A stretch of DNA of 29,462 bases from a virus: the IMG/VR virus record IMGVR_UViG_3300017719_000116, positions 1 through 29,462 of that record. The stretch is one strand, 5' to 3'. The notes under the pieces were generated by a model. It saw only the letters and a program-made list of their open reading frames with translations, ran no database searches and was not told the DNA's origin. This document shows, piece by piece, positions 15,907-24,444 of the stretch. Within the stretch, counting starts at the first letter, position 1. The number at the start of each line of letters is the position of its first letter. A program made the position numbers and the translations under genes.

Positions 15907-17550
15907 ATGCCAGAAATTTTAACTACGAGTTTCAAAAGTGATTCAACTCGATTATTCATCGATAGCTTAGCTAGTGATGCGTACTACTTAGTCGTGTCTT
16001 CCATTGGAACGTTTGATCCTGCTGATACACTATATTCTAAGAACCAGTTTCTTGAAAAGATATTGTTTGGAAAGCGCGTTAATCCTAATGATATTCATTA
16101 TGCTATTAAATATTATCCATGGCAGGTAGGCAACACTTATACTGAGTATGATGATAAGGTTGATTTAACCGGACAAAACTTTTATGCAGTTGTTGGACCT
16201 AACGATAATGATACAGGTGACTATCGAGTTTATAAGTGCTTACGCAATAACAACAATGGAGTAACTAGTAACCCACCTAATTACGATGCTGCGGTTATTA
16301 ATCAAAGATACGAAACAGCCGATGGGTATGTTTGGAAATATATGTATCGTTTGACTTCATTACAATTTGAAGCTTATGCAGCGGTAGGTTATATTCCTAT
16401 TCTAGGTTTACTTGATAGCGATCCTGTTCCAGCGGATAAAGGTTCAATTTCAGATATTGTTGTTGATAACCGAGATGATAACCAAGGATACCAAGTCGTA
16501 ACAGGCTCACTTATCGATAGTGCAGACGTTACTGGTATTATGAATATTGATCCAGGCCCAGGCTGGAGTCCACGAGATGATTACTACTCTGGCCAATTCT
16601 TATATTCTACGAATCCAAATGGTGTATCACATATATTCGAAGTGTTTGATTATTCTTATGAGCCAAACACTGGTGTTGCAACAGTTCGTGTAGGACAAGA
16701 ATTAGTATCAGGTGATGCTGATCCTGTTACAGCCGGTGTTACTACAAACGCTAGCATACGTATTGTCCCTAAAGTATTAATTCAAGGAGACGGTATTAGT
16801 ACAACGAATCCTAATTATACAGCGGTAGGTGTTCCTAATATTGTCGATGGTCGAATTGATTCGGTTGACTTGCTCGAGCCTGGTATCGGATATAGTAATG
16901 CGATTGTTACAGTTGTCGATCCTCAGTTTGACTTTGATCCTGATGATCCTAACTCGACTGTTGTACGTGCTTCTTTAAGAGCTCGCATATCTCCTCCGGG
17001 TGGCCACGGTTTTAATATCATTGATGAACTTCGATGTCGTAACTTCTCAATGTATGCTTATATTACTGCAGATGATAATACTCAAATTGGTGATAGTAAT
17101 ACTTACGGAGCGGTTGGATTAATTCGCAATCCTAATTTTAATATAGCCAATCCAGTCATTTTTGATAATCGTATTGCAATTACTACAAGTGACATTGGTA
17201 ATGTAACAACAAACGCAACATTAACTCAAGTAAATGCTGATAATGATGTTGTATTCTCAGGCTTTGTACATGAAGTCGATGTTACAACAAACACATTTTA
17301 CCTATGTGAATACATGGGACCTTATCGAAACAATTCAGCAACTGGTCAGGGAGATGTTTCTCTCGACCTTACATTGCCGCTCAGAAACGAGACCGGCCAA
17401 ACAATTACTATAAATAGTCCAGTAGCAAGTAACGTAACAATGTCTCCGTACACTCAAAGATCCGGTGAAGTTTACTTTATGGAGAACTTCTTCCCACTAC
17501 CTCGAACAGATAACTCGAGAGAAGAATTTAAGTTTGTACTGGAATATTAA
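15907..17550 (+). CDS. 8: Baseplate wedge protein gp8
   Basis: The 547-residue protein shows gp8 family signatures: FLEKILFGKRVNPNDIHYAI, PWQVGNTYTEYDDKVDL, FYAVVG, YRVYKCLRNNNNG, and ADGYVWKYMYRL, which matches T4 gp8 GDGYVWEYLFEI. The C-terminus (SGEVYFMENFFPLPRTDNSR, then EEFKFVLEY) matches T4 SGEMIYMENRPPI...EEINILFTF. T4 gp8 has 334 residues; the extra length is mostly in the middle (about 195-440), with beta-rich modules such as DLLEPGIGYSNAIVTV. gp8 binds gp7 and gp10 at the wedge periphery. Here it is displaced from gp7 by the gp10-like and subtilase genes. The ATG has no evident Shine-Dalgarno; upstream the frame closes at 15868 with no other start. Confidence 0.88.
   Translation: MPEILTTSFKSDSTRLFIDSLASDAYYLVVSSIGTFDPADTLYSKNQFLEKILFGKRVNPNDIHYAIKYYPWQVGNTYTEYDDKVDLTGQNFYAVVGPNDNDTGDYRVYKCLRNNNNGVTSNPPNYDAAVINQRYETADGYVWKYMYRLTSLQFEAYAAVGYIPILGLLDSDPVPADKGSISDIVVDNRDDNQGYQVVTGSLIDSADVTGIMNIDPGPGWSPRDDYYSGQFLYSTNPNGVSHIFEVFDYSYEPNTGVATVRVGQELVSGDADPVTAGVTTNASIRIVPKVLIQGDGISTTNPNYTAVGVPNIVDGRIDSVDLLEPGIGYSNAIVTVVDPQFDFDPDDPNSTVVRASLRARISPPGGHGFNIIDELRCRNFSMYAYITADDNTQIGDSNTYGAVGLIRNPNFNIANPVIFDNRIAITTSDIGNVTTNATLTQVNADNDVVFSGFVHEVDVTTNTFYLCEYMGPYRNNSATGQGDVSLDLTLPLRNETGQTITINSPVASNVTMSPYTQRSGEVYFMENFFPLPRTDNSREEFKFVLEY
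17409..17416 (+). promoter_or_regulatory. Possible intragenic late promoter, TATAAATA
   Basis: An exact TATAAATA inside the 3' end of gp8, about 150 bases before the giant DUF4815-type gene. Intragenic late promoters occur in T4-like phages, but an eight-base AT motif can also arise by chance in coding sequence. Confidence 0.4.
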
Positions 17551-17566
17551 AGGAATATGATAAAAG

Positions 17567-20500
17567 ATGCCTATTAATAAAGATCTCAGTTTAGCGCCGT
17601 ACTTCGACGATTTCGATTCTGAAAAACAATACTATCGTGTGTTGTTTAAGCCCGGTTTTGCTGTACAAGCAAGGGAGCTTACTCAGCTCCAAACAATGCT
17701 GCAAAATCAGGTCGAACAATTCGGCGATAACATTTTTAAAGAAGGCAGCATTATTAAAGGCTGTAACTTTACAAATCTAAATGGATTGGAGTTCGTAAAG
17801 TTAACCGACACAGCATACCTTACTGCTGAAGGCCCGTCAACAACTCTGAACGTAGAAAATTATGTTAGTCGTGTCATTACCGCAGACGATGGTACAGGTA
17901 ACGAAATTGAAATCGACGAAATCTTCGAGTTAACTGGATCTAACACTGGTCTACGAGCTGATATTATTTCAGCCGCTCAAGGTAACAAACTCGATGTTCC
18001 TAATCTACGTACATTCTTTATTGATTATAAGAATACCGGTACAAATGGTGATACACAGTTTGCATTAGGTGAGCCACTGACTATTACTCGTAAGAGATAT
18101 AAGCGTGGTACAACTACACAACTTTTCGCTGATGAGCCACAACAAATTACAGATCTTTTTGTTTGGGATAAAGTCAACACACCTCACGTTGGTAAAACTT
18201 TTGGTATCCAATCGGCACCAGGTGTAATATTCCAGAAAGGGCATTTCCTTTTCGCTACATCTCAAACATTGATTGTTTCAAAGTATGATCTCTTACCTAA
18301 TAATGTTTCGGTAGGTTTTAGAGTAAATGAAGCATTCGTAAATACACTACAAGATTCGAGTCTATATGATAATGCAAACGGATCGTTAAACGAAAACGCT
18401 CCAGGTGCAGATCGTCTTAGACTTATACCCGAACTCGTTGTTATTGATACAACCACCGCTAGTAATGATCCTAATTTCTTTACACTAGTACGATACCAAA
18501 ACGGAAACGCAATTACGGTTAGAGACGTTTCACAATATAATGTACTCGGTGAGGAGCTTGCACGCAGAACTTATGAAGAGTCAGGAAATTACGTTTTAGA
18601 TAACTTTAGCGTTATCAGTGATGACTTAGTAGACGAAAATGGTGATAGTCACGTTAACGTTCTATTAGGAACTGGTTGCGCTTATGTAAAAGGTTATCGT
18701 GTTGAAAATAACGCAGAACGAGCGTTTAAGATCGATCAGATCTCAACAACTGAAACTATAAATGCACAAGCAGTTTCAATGGATTACGGCAACTATCTTG
18801 AAGTCGATAATTCTTCCGGTAATGGGTGGCAAGGTAAGTTAAGTGTTAATCTTACACAATGTGATGTACAAGATTCTTCAGGTTCGTCACTCGGTTCTGC
18901 CTTAGTCGTGAATGTAACTCCTGATCGAGTATACATTACAAACCTCGTAATGGTTGGGTCTGTATCAGAAATTGCTCGACTCGCTTACTCTTCAGGCTAT
19001 GTAAAAGTAAAAAATCGAGTCTTAGAAGCTTCTAAAAAGCCGCTCGTTTTTAATACCGGATTGCGCAGCCTATTCAATACTTCTGATACGCTGATTCCAG
19101 TCCGTGTTGAAGATGCTTCGGCAACTCAAACAGGTAATGTTATTACTATCAATGCAAATGCTGATGAAGACTTTGTTGTTGATAATAATGATGTGCTAGT
19201 TATTGATAGTAACAGCAACTATATTCCAGTACTCAGTACAGCTACCGATGTTAATAATAGTGTTCTTACGATTAATCTCGATCCTTCTGCATCATCCGAT
19301 CCTAACGTAACTGTATACTATAACAAACGCATGATTGGTTCTGTGAGTGGCATCGAGCCTTATAATAAGGTCGTTAAAGAGCCATACATCAGGCTTGACT
19401 ATGATCTCGCTGTAGACCAATATAACCTCGGTTTCCCAGACGTATTTAAGATTACTAGCATTGTCGATAATGCTGGTGTTGATTTTACGAATAGCTTTAG
19501 ACTTGTTCCGAACCAAAAAGATACTCACTATGATCTTTCTTTCATGGAGTATATTCCTGGTCGGCCTCGTCCAACAGGTCGTTTAACTATTCAATTGAAA
19601 GTTTTCCAATTAGATAATTCAACTGGAGAATACTTCTTTACGATTAATAGTTATCCTGCTACACTTGATCCATCTGATATTCCAGCTTACACATCAGATT
19701 CGGGGCTTACATATAACTTAAGAGAATCATTTGACTTCCGTCCATATTGTAATAAGATCGGTTTAGCTGATTATGATTACAATACACCCGGTGGTTCTCC
19801 AGTAATTGATCCTACTACTTACCCAGTAGGTGGCGCGGTTCCATTCTTTACAAACTTCGGAGCACCTTTAATACCTGCAATCAACGGGTCAGTGACATCT
19901 GATATTGAATATTACTTGTCACGAGTCGACACGATTGTTGTTGATTCTTATGGTGAGATTAATATACTGAAAGGTAAAGAACAATCATACCCTGCTCCTG
20001 CTAAAGTCGGTAGAGATCAATTTGCAATCGCACAAGTTACTATTCCAGGCTATCCTGTCTTATCTACACGATCAGCCAATGCACAAAACAAACTTCCTTA
20101 TGCGGTTACATCAATGGCAGTTGGTGCTACAGCCTATACAATGAAAGACATGCATTCTCTTGAGAGAAAAATTAATAACATGTCTTATTATATCTCGTTG
20201 AATCAACTTGAGCAAGCAACTGAAAATCTTACGATACTTGATGAAAATGGTTTATCACGATTTAAGAATGGTTTTGTAGTTGATCCATTTAATGACTTTA
20301 GTTTATCAAACATTAAAGATCCTATGTTTAGTGCTTCAATACCGCACGCTCAAAAAATTCTACAACCTGCGGTTAAGACATTCCCAATTGATCTTAAGTT
20401 TAAGAGTAGCTCAGCGGCAACACTATTCCCTTCTACCACCGATGCAAAGGTTGGTACATTAGGTCGAGATAGTAACGTTGAAATTATTTCTCAAGAGGCT

Positions 20501-23035
20501 GCAACAGGATTCCGTAACTGTGTAAGTAACTTCTATCAATATACAGGGCAAGGATTTATTTCTCCTCCTTATGATGTTGCTTATGACACAACTACGAATC
20601 CAGTAACTATCGACTTCGATATGACCGAAGCCTTTACCGAATTAGTCGAGAACTTACAAGAATTTATTCCATTGACTGACACTCAAACAACTACACGTAC
20701 TGGTAATTTCTTTGCTGATAACTTTGATATGGAAGCTTCTAGGGCAGCTAGACGTTGGATACGAAGGCCTGGTGGTACACTAACTGATACAATTACAACG
20801 ACTACACGTGAAATAAGCATCTTACCAGATCAAGGCACGATGTCTCAACAGTTTGTTGGTGATTTCATAACTAACATGCAGTTCCAGCCATTTATTGCGG
20901 CACGTGACATCAAGGTCTACATGTCTGGTCTACGTCCTAATCAAAGACATTACTTCTACTTTGATAAGCAATCAATTGATGCTAATGTTTGTGCTGGTAC
21001 CGCTTCTGATACTGTCGATGGTATCGAACGTGGTGGAGAGTTTGGAGCAGCTATTACCTCTGATGCTAATGGTGTAATACGAGCAGTATTTGCTATTCCT
21101 GAAGAATCATTCTTTGTGGGTGATCGTGTACTTGAAATTGCTGACGTTGATGTATATTCAAGTATCGAAGCTGCAGCGACATCTCAAGGATTCATTACAT
21201 ACCGAGCATATAACTTTAGTGTTGAGCGTACATCACTTACTGCAACTACACGGATGCCAGAGTTTGATGTTAACGTAACGACTACAACTCGTAATGTTGT
21301 TCGTAGGCCACGTGGACGCGATCCAATTGCTCAGACATTCTTTATTAAGAAAGGTATGGGACAAGGAAGTAACAGTGTATTCTTATCTGAAGTTGACGTT
21401 TTCTTCAAGCGAGTAAGTGAAGAGAATGGCATTCAATTACAAATACGAGAAGTTGTTAACGGCTATCCTTCAAATCAAATCATTCCTTTCTCAAGATCAT
21501 ATAAGAAAGCAGGTGCATTAACTTCTGCTAATGTATCTGATGATGCTTCAATAGCAACTACATTTGCCTTTGATGCTCCTGTAAGATTGGATGTAGAAAA
21601 AGAATACTGTGTAGTATTACAGCCTGATGCAAACGATCCTAACTACTTAGTTTATATTTCACAGATTGGTCAAGTTGACCTTACACCTGGAGACACTCAA
21701 GGTGCTGCTGTTGTACAAGACTGGGGTGATGGTGTACTATTTAGTTCTACTAACAACTCAGCTTGGAAGTCATACCAAGACGAAGATCTTAAGTTTGTAC
21801 TACGACGTCATAACTTTAATCAAAGTTCAGGTTCAATAACACTGACTCATAATGATTGCGAATTCTTTACGATTGATAATCTTACTGGTGGTAACTATAG
21901 TGCTGGTGAATTGATCTACCAAGAAAAAGCATTACAAGGTGGCACTCAAGCAACAGTCAGTGTAGCCAACGGCACAGCAATACTAACAGGTACAGCTCTT
22001 GATCAGACTTATGCGGTAGGTGACTTTATTAAAGTAACTACATCAGGCGTAACTCCTAAGACAGACATATTCAGTGTTGTAAGTGTTGACTCAACAACTC
22101 AGATTACATTGAATAAGCCGGCTTCATATGCGATTGCAAATGGAACAGGTACACCAGTCGTTATTGGCCACATGGTTTATCATAATCGACTTGACCGATC
22201 TGAACTTTACCTCGAGCGAAGTTCAGCACGAGTCGGTAGAACATTTACTGCTGGATCACCTATTGTTGGTCTAGATAGTGAGAAGTCTGCTGACATCGTT
22301 ACGGTTGACGATATTAACCTCAGCTATATCCAACCTATGATTGGTAAGACAGACGATTCTGTTTCAACAACGAATTTAACAGGTACATTTGTTCCTGCCG
22401 GTTTACCCAACGCAAGTTACTCCACCGGCTTAAAGTTCAGTGATAATAATACATTTGGCAACAAAGGTCTAATCGTTCACAGTAAGAGTAACGATCCTAG
22501 TGGTGCTAAATCATTTGATTTCGTAATTGATCTTGAAAACAATGCTAATGTAACATCTACACCATTTATTGATATTGAAATTTCTAAGCTCTTTGCTTAT
22601 CAATATAAAGTAACTGATACACCAGCAACAACTTCGAAGTATATTTCGAGTCAGATAGAACTCAGTGTTGATCTTGATGCTGAAGACATTCACGTCTTGG
22701 TTACAGGTTATCGACCAACTGGTACTGATATCAAAGTATATGTACGACCACACAATGTATTCGATGGTTCAAATCCTAGAGAAATCGATTGGGTTGAGTT
22801 AGAACTATTTGAAGGTGTTAATACGTACTCTTCTAATATAAACCAACGCGATTATCGCGAATTTAAATATCGAGTAGCAGCGGCCGATAAAGATGTAGAT
22901 GGGGCTTTAACTTATACTAGCCCAGCCGGTACCTTCTCAACATTTAGAAAATTCGCGATCCGAATCGATATGCTATCACCCAATATACATAATGCTCCTA
23001 CTTTGAGAGATTATAGGGCTATAGCGTTGACCTAA
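17567..23035 (+). CDS. Giant DUF4815-type virion structural protein (baseplate/fibre connector)
   Basis: The 1822-residue protein begins with the DUF4815 signature: DLSLAPYFDDFDSEKQYYRV, LFKPGFAVQARELTQLQTML, NQVEQFGDNIFKEGSIIKG. Large proteins with this start are standard in marine T4-like virions and lie next to gp8 and the fibre genes. The N-terminal third follows the usual course (NNAERAFKID, SFDFRPYCNKIG). Around residues 1030-1270 are two similar Thr/Arg segments (RRWIRRPGG with ITTTTREISILPDQGTM; VTTTTRNVVRRPRGRDPIAQ) flanking MQFQPFIAARDIKVYMSGLR and PNQRHYFYFD. Later parts are beta-rich (YCVVLQPDANDPNYLVYISQ). There are no transmembrane segments and no enzyme motif that I can see. 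The exact place in the particle is inferred. An AAAGGAA Shine-Dalgarno at the gp8 stop precedes the ATG. Confidence 0.8.
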   Translation: MPINKDLSLAPYFDDFDSEKQYYRVLFKPGFAVQARELTQLQTMLQNQVEQFGDNIFKEGSIIKGCNFTNLNGLEFVKLTDTAYLTAEGPSTTLNVENYVSRVITADDGTGNEIEIDEIFELTGSNTGLRADIISAAQGNKLDVPNLRTFFIDYKNTGTNGDTQFALGEPLTITRKRYKRGTTTQLFADEPQQITDLFVWDKVNTPHVGKTFGIQSAPGVIFQKGHFLFATSQTLIVSKYDLLPNNVSVGFRVNEAFVNTLQDSSLYDNANGSLNENAPGADRLRLIPELVVIDTTTASNDPNFFTLVRYQNGNAITVRDVSQYNVLGEELARRTYEESGNYVLDNFSVISDDLVDENGDSHVNVLLGTGCAYVKGYRVENNAERAFKIDQISTTETINAQAVSMDYGNYLEVDNSSGNGWQGKLSVNLTQCDVQDSSGSSLGSALVVNVTPDRVYITNLVMVGSVSEIARLAYSSGYVKVKNRVLEASKKPLVFNTGLRSLFNTSDTLIPVRVEDASATQTGNVITINANADEDFVVDNNDVLVIDSNSNYIPVLSTATDVNNSVLTINLDPSASSDPNVTVYYNKRMIGSVSGIEPYNKVVKEPYIRLDYDLAVDQYNLGFPDVFKITSIVDNAGVDFTNSFRLVPNQKDTHYDLSFMEYIPGRPRPTGRLTIQLKVFQLDNSTGEYFFTINSYPATLDPSDIPAYTSDSGLTYNLRESFDFRPYCNKIGLADYDYNTPGGSPVIDPTTYPVGGAVPFFTNFGAPLIPAINGSVTSDIEYYLSRVDTIVVDSYGEINILKGKEQSYPAPAKVGRDQFAIAQVTIPGYPVLSTRSANAQNKLPYAVTSMAVGATAYTMKDMHSLERKINNMSYYISLNQLEQATENLTILDENGLSRFKNGFVVDPFNDFSLSNIKDPMFSASIPHAQKILQPAVKTFPIDLKFKSSSAATLFPSTTDAKVGTLGRDSNVEIISQEAATGFRNCVSNFYQYTGQGFISPPYDVAYDTTTNPVTIDFDMTEAFTELVENLQEFIPLTDTQTTTRTGNFFADNFDMEASRAARRWIRRPGGTLTDTITTTTREISILPDQGTMSQQFVGDFITNMQFQPFIAARDIKVYMSGLRPNQRHYFYFDKQSIDANVCAGTASDTVDGIERGGEFGAAITSDANGVIRAVFAIPEESFFVGDRVLEIADVDVYSSIEAAATSQGFITYRAYNFSVERTSLTATTRMPEFDVNVTTTTRNVVRRPRGRDPIAQTFFIKKGMGQGSNSVFLSEVDVFFKRVSEENGIQLQIREVVNGYPSNQIIPFSRSYKKAGALTSANVSDDASIATTFAFDAPVRLDVEKEYCVVLQPDANDPNYLVYISQIGQVDLTPGDTQGAAVVQDWGDGVLFSSTNNSAWKSYQDEDLKFVLRRHNFNQSSGSITLTHNDCEFFTIDNLTGGNYSAGELIYQEKALQGGTQATVSVANGTAILTGTALDQTYAVGDFIKVTTSGVTPKTDIFSVVSVDSTTQITLNKPASYAIANGTGTPVVIGHMVYHNRLDRSELYLERSSARVGRTFTAGSPIVGLDSEKSADIVTVDDINLSYIQPMIGKTDDSVSTTNLTGTFVPAGLPNASYSTGLKFSDNNTFGNKGLIVHSKSNDPSGAKSFDFVIDLENNANVTSTPFIDIEISKLFAYQYKVTDTPATTSKYISSQIELSVDLDAEDIHVLVTGYRPTGTDIKVYVRPHNVFDGSNPREIDWVELELFEGVNTYSSNINQRDYREFKYRVAAADKDVDGALTYTSPAGTFSTFRKFAIRIDMLSPNIHNAPTLRDYRAIALT

Positions 23036-23051
23036 TCTGGAGCCACGAATT

Positions 23052-23237
23052 ATGAACCGAGCAACAAAAGATCCAAAGACAGGTGCAGTTCTTAATATGG
23101 ACGCCGAAGCTCTAAATAAATATAAGATAGAGCGAAAGTACTATCGCAAAGTCGATGCACTATATGATGATATTACGGATATCAAGGCAACCATAGCTGC
23201 TCTTTACGAAAGAATCGAAAACTTGGAAAGTAAATAA
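23052..23237 (+). CDS. Small conserved coiled-coil structural protein
   Basis: The 61-residue protein is charged, with a C-terminal heptad-like stretch (VDALYDDITDIKATIAALYE, RIENLES) likely to form a coiled coil. A clear GGAG (23039-23042) lies nine bases before the ATG, and the frame fits exactly between the giant structural gene and the S74 fibre (one base gap), so I take it as real. Similar short proteins are usual at this site in marine T4-like phages. Function unknown; a fibre-trimerisation or connector role is only a guess. Confidence 0.75.
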   Translation: MNRATKDPKTGAVLNMDAEALNKYKIERKYYRKVDALYDDITDIKATIAALYERIENLESK

Positions 23238-23238
23238 A

Positions 23239-24399
23239 ATGGCAAAAACCATAACGACAATTAACACGACTCAGACGTTTGAAGATTGGCTTCTTAAGAC
23301 CAATGAAATGGTCAGCATCTTCGCGAGTGACGCTGTGACTGTATCGAATGGTACTCCAGCAGGTGACACGACAACGGGTAATGCTACAATCAATGGTAAC
23401 TTTGCAGCTACTACTTTGATTGCATCTACGGTACTCAATGCTGATAGTATTGCTTCTCTTACTCCAAGCAATCCGGTTGCATTTTCTACTCCAATTGAAG
23501 TATCCGGTGCATCAGCAGTAGTAGCAACATTTAGTCAAGCATCTGGTGCTCAAACACGATATACTGATACTGCGCTTTCATGGGACGTCGGCCTAAACGG
23601 TACCGACTTCATGATCAACACCGGTGTAGATCCTAAGAAGTTTCTTTTAAGTACTGCAGGAACACTAACCGTTCCTAATATTGCAGCGGTTGAAGATATT
23701 ACCGCAGGTGGTGATGTTACCGCAGTTAATTTTATCGGTGATGGTTCTCAATTAACTGGTGTTTCAGCAACCGCAGCTTTAGCTGACTTAACTGATGTTT
23801 CTTCAACCGCACCGGCTGATGGTGAAGTATTAAAGTGGAGTCAAACTGCAGGAGAGTGGGCACCAGGCGTTGATGTTGGTTCAAGCGGTGGCGGTAATGC
23901 AAATACACTGGGTGGTATTGCTCCAGGCTCATTTTTAAGATCTGATGCTGATGATACTGCGTCAGGTGATCTTACATTCACCGGCGAACTTACATTGAAT
24001 AAGTCGTCGGGAACAGTATTAAACGTTGTAACAGCGGATGTACGTGTTGGTGGAAACTTACAAGTAACTGATCTGAGAGCAACAGGTAACGTAATTACTA
24101 AATATAGTAGTTCTGATATCGCTTTAAAAGAAAATTTAGAAATCATTAACAATGCTTTGGATAAAGTTACGCAAGTTAATGGTTATACGTTCAACTATAA
24201 GAATGATCCCGATGAAAGAGTTTCAGGAGTGGTTGCACAAGAGATCGAGAAAGTTTTACCAGAAGTAGTATTTGATCATGAAGTCGATAATGAAACTTAC
24301 AAAGCAGTAAGATATGATAACATCATTCCTCTTTTATTAGAGGCGATTAAGGAATTGAAAGTAAAGGTAGATGATCTTGAAAGCCAGCTGGCTAAATAG
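23239..24399 (+). CDS. Tail fibre with C-terminal S74 intramolecular chaperone
   Basis: The 386-residue protein starts TINTTQTFEDWLLKTNEMVS, an attachment head common in marine phage fibres, followed by ATINGNFAATTL, FIGDGSQLTGVSA and a Gly-rich shaft (LGGIAPGSFLRSDADDTASG). Residues 292-386 form a Peptidase_S74 chaperone: S292-D293-IALKEN, VNGYTFNYK, GVVAQEIEKVLPEVV, YKAVRYDNIIPLLLEAIKEL, then a leucine-zipper-like tail. In this family the domain trimerises the fibre and then cuts itself off before the Ser of the S-D pair, so a mature fibre of about 291 residues is expected. The shaft is short, so this may be a short spike or a distal fibre segment. It follows the coiled-coil gene with a one-base gap. 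Confidence 0.88.
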   Translation: MAKTITTINTTQTFEDWLLKTNEMVSIFASDAVTVSNGTPAGDTTTGNATINGNFAATTLIASTVLNADSIASLTPSNPVAFSTPIEVSGASAVVATFSQASGAQTRYTDTALSWDVGLNGTDFMINTGVDPKKFLLSTAGTLTVPNIAAVEDITAGGDVTAVNFIGDGSQLTGVSATAALADLTDVSSTAPADGEVLKWSQTAGEWAPGVDVGSSGGGNANTLGGIAPGSFLRSDADDTASGDLTFTGELTLNKSSGTVLNVVTADVRVGGNLQVTDLRATGNVITKYSSSDIALKENLEIINNALDKVTQVNGYTFNYKNDPDERVSGVVAQEIEKVLPEVVFDHEVDNETYKAVRYDNIIPLLLEAIKELKVKVDDLESQLAK

Positions 24400-24413
24400 T
24401 CTCGTATTGTTCT

Positions 24414-24421
24414 TATAAATA
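24414..24421 (+). promoter_or_regulatory. T4-type late promoter, TATAAATA
   Basis: Exact late promoter consensus in the 45-base gap between the S74 fibre and the giant repetitive fibre, 24 bases before the ATG, with AAGGGA (24432-24436) as Shine-Dalgarno. Spacing is nearly the same as for the promoter at 11445, which supports both. Confidence 0.8.
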
Positions 24422-24444
24422 TAAAGTAAAAAGGGAAAGACTAG

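Noticed and set aside
23115-23122. AATAAATA inside the coiled-coil gene as a late promoter
   Set aside because: Mismatch to consensus, intragenic and in an AT-rich Asn/Lys-coding stretch; no gap or other support.
24397-24443. TAGTCT/AGACTA inverted repeat around the late promoter at 24414
   Set aside because: Six-base arms 35 bases apart are within chance for AT-rich DNA and have no terminator or operator hallmarks.
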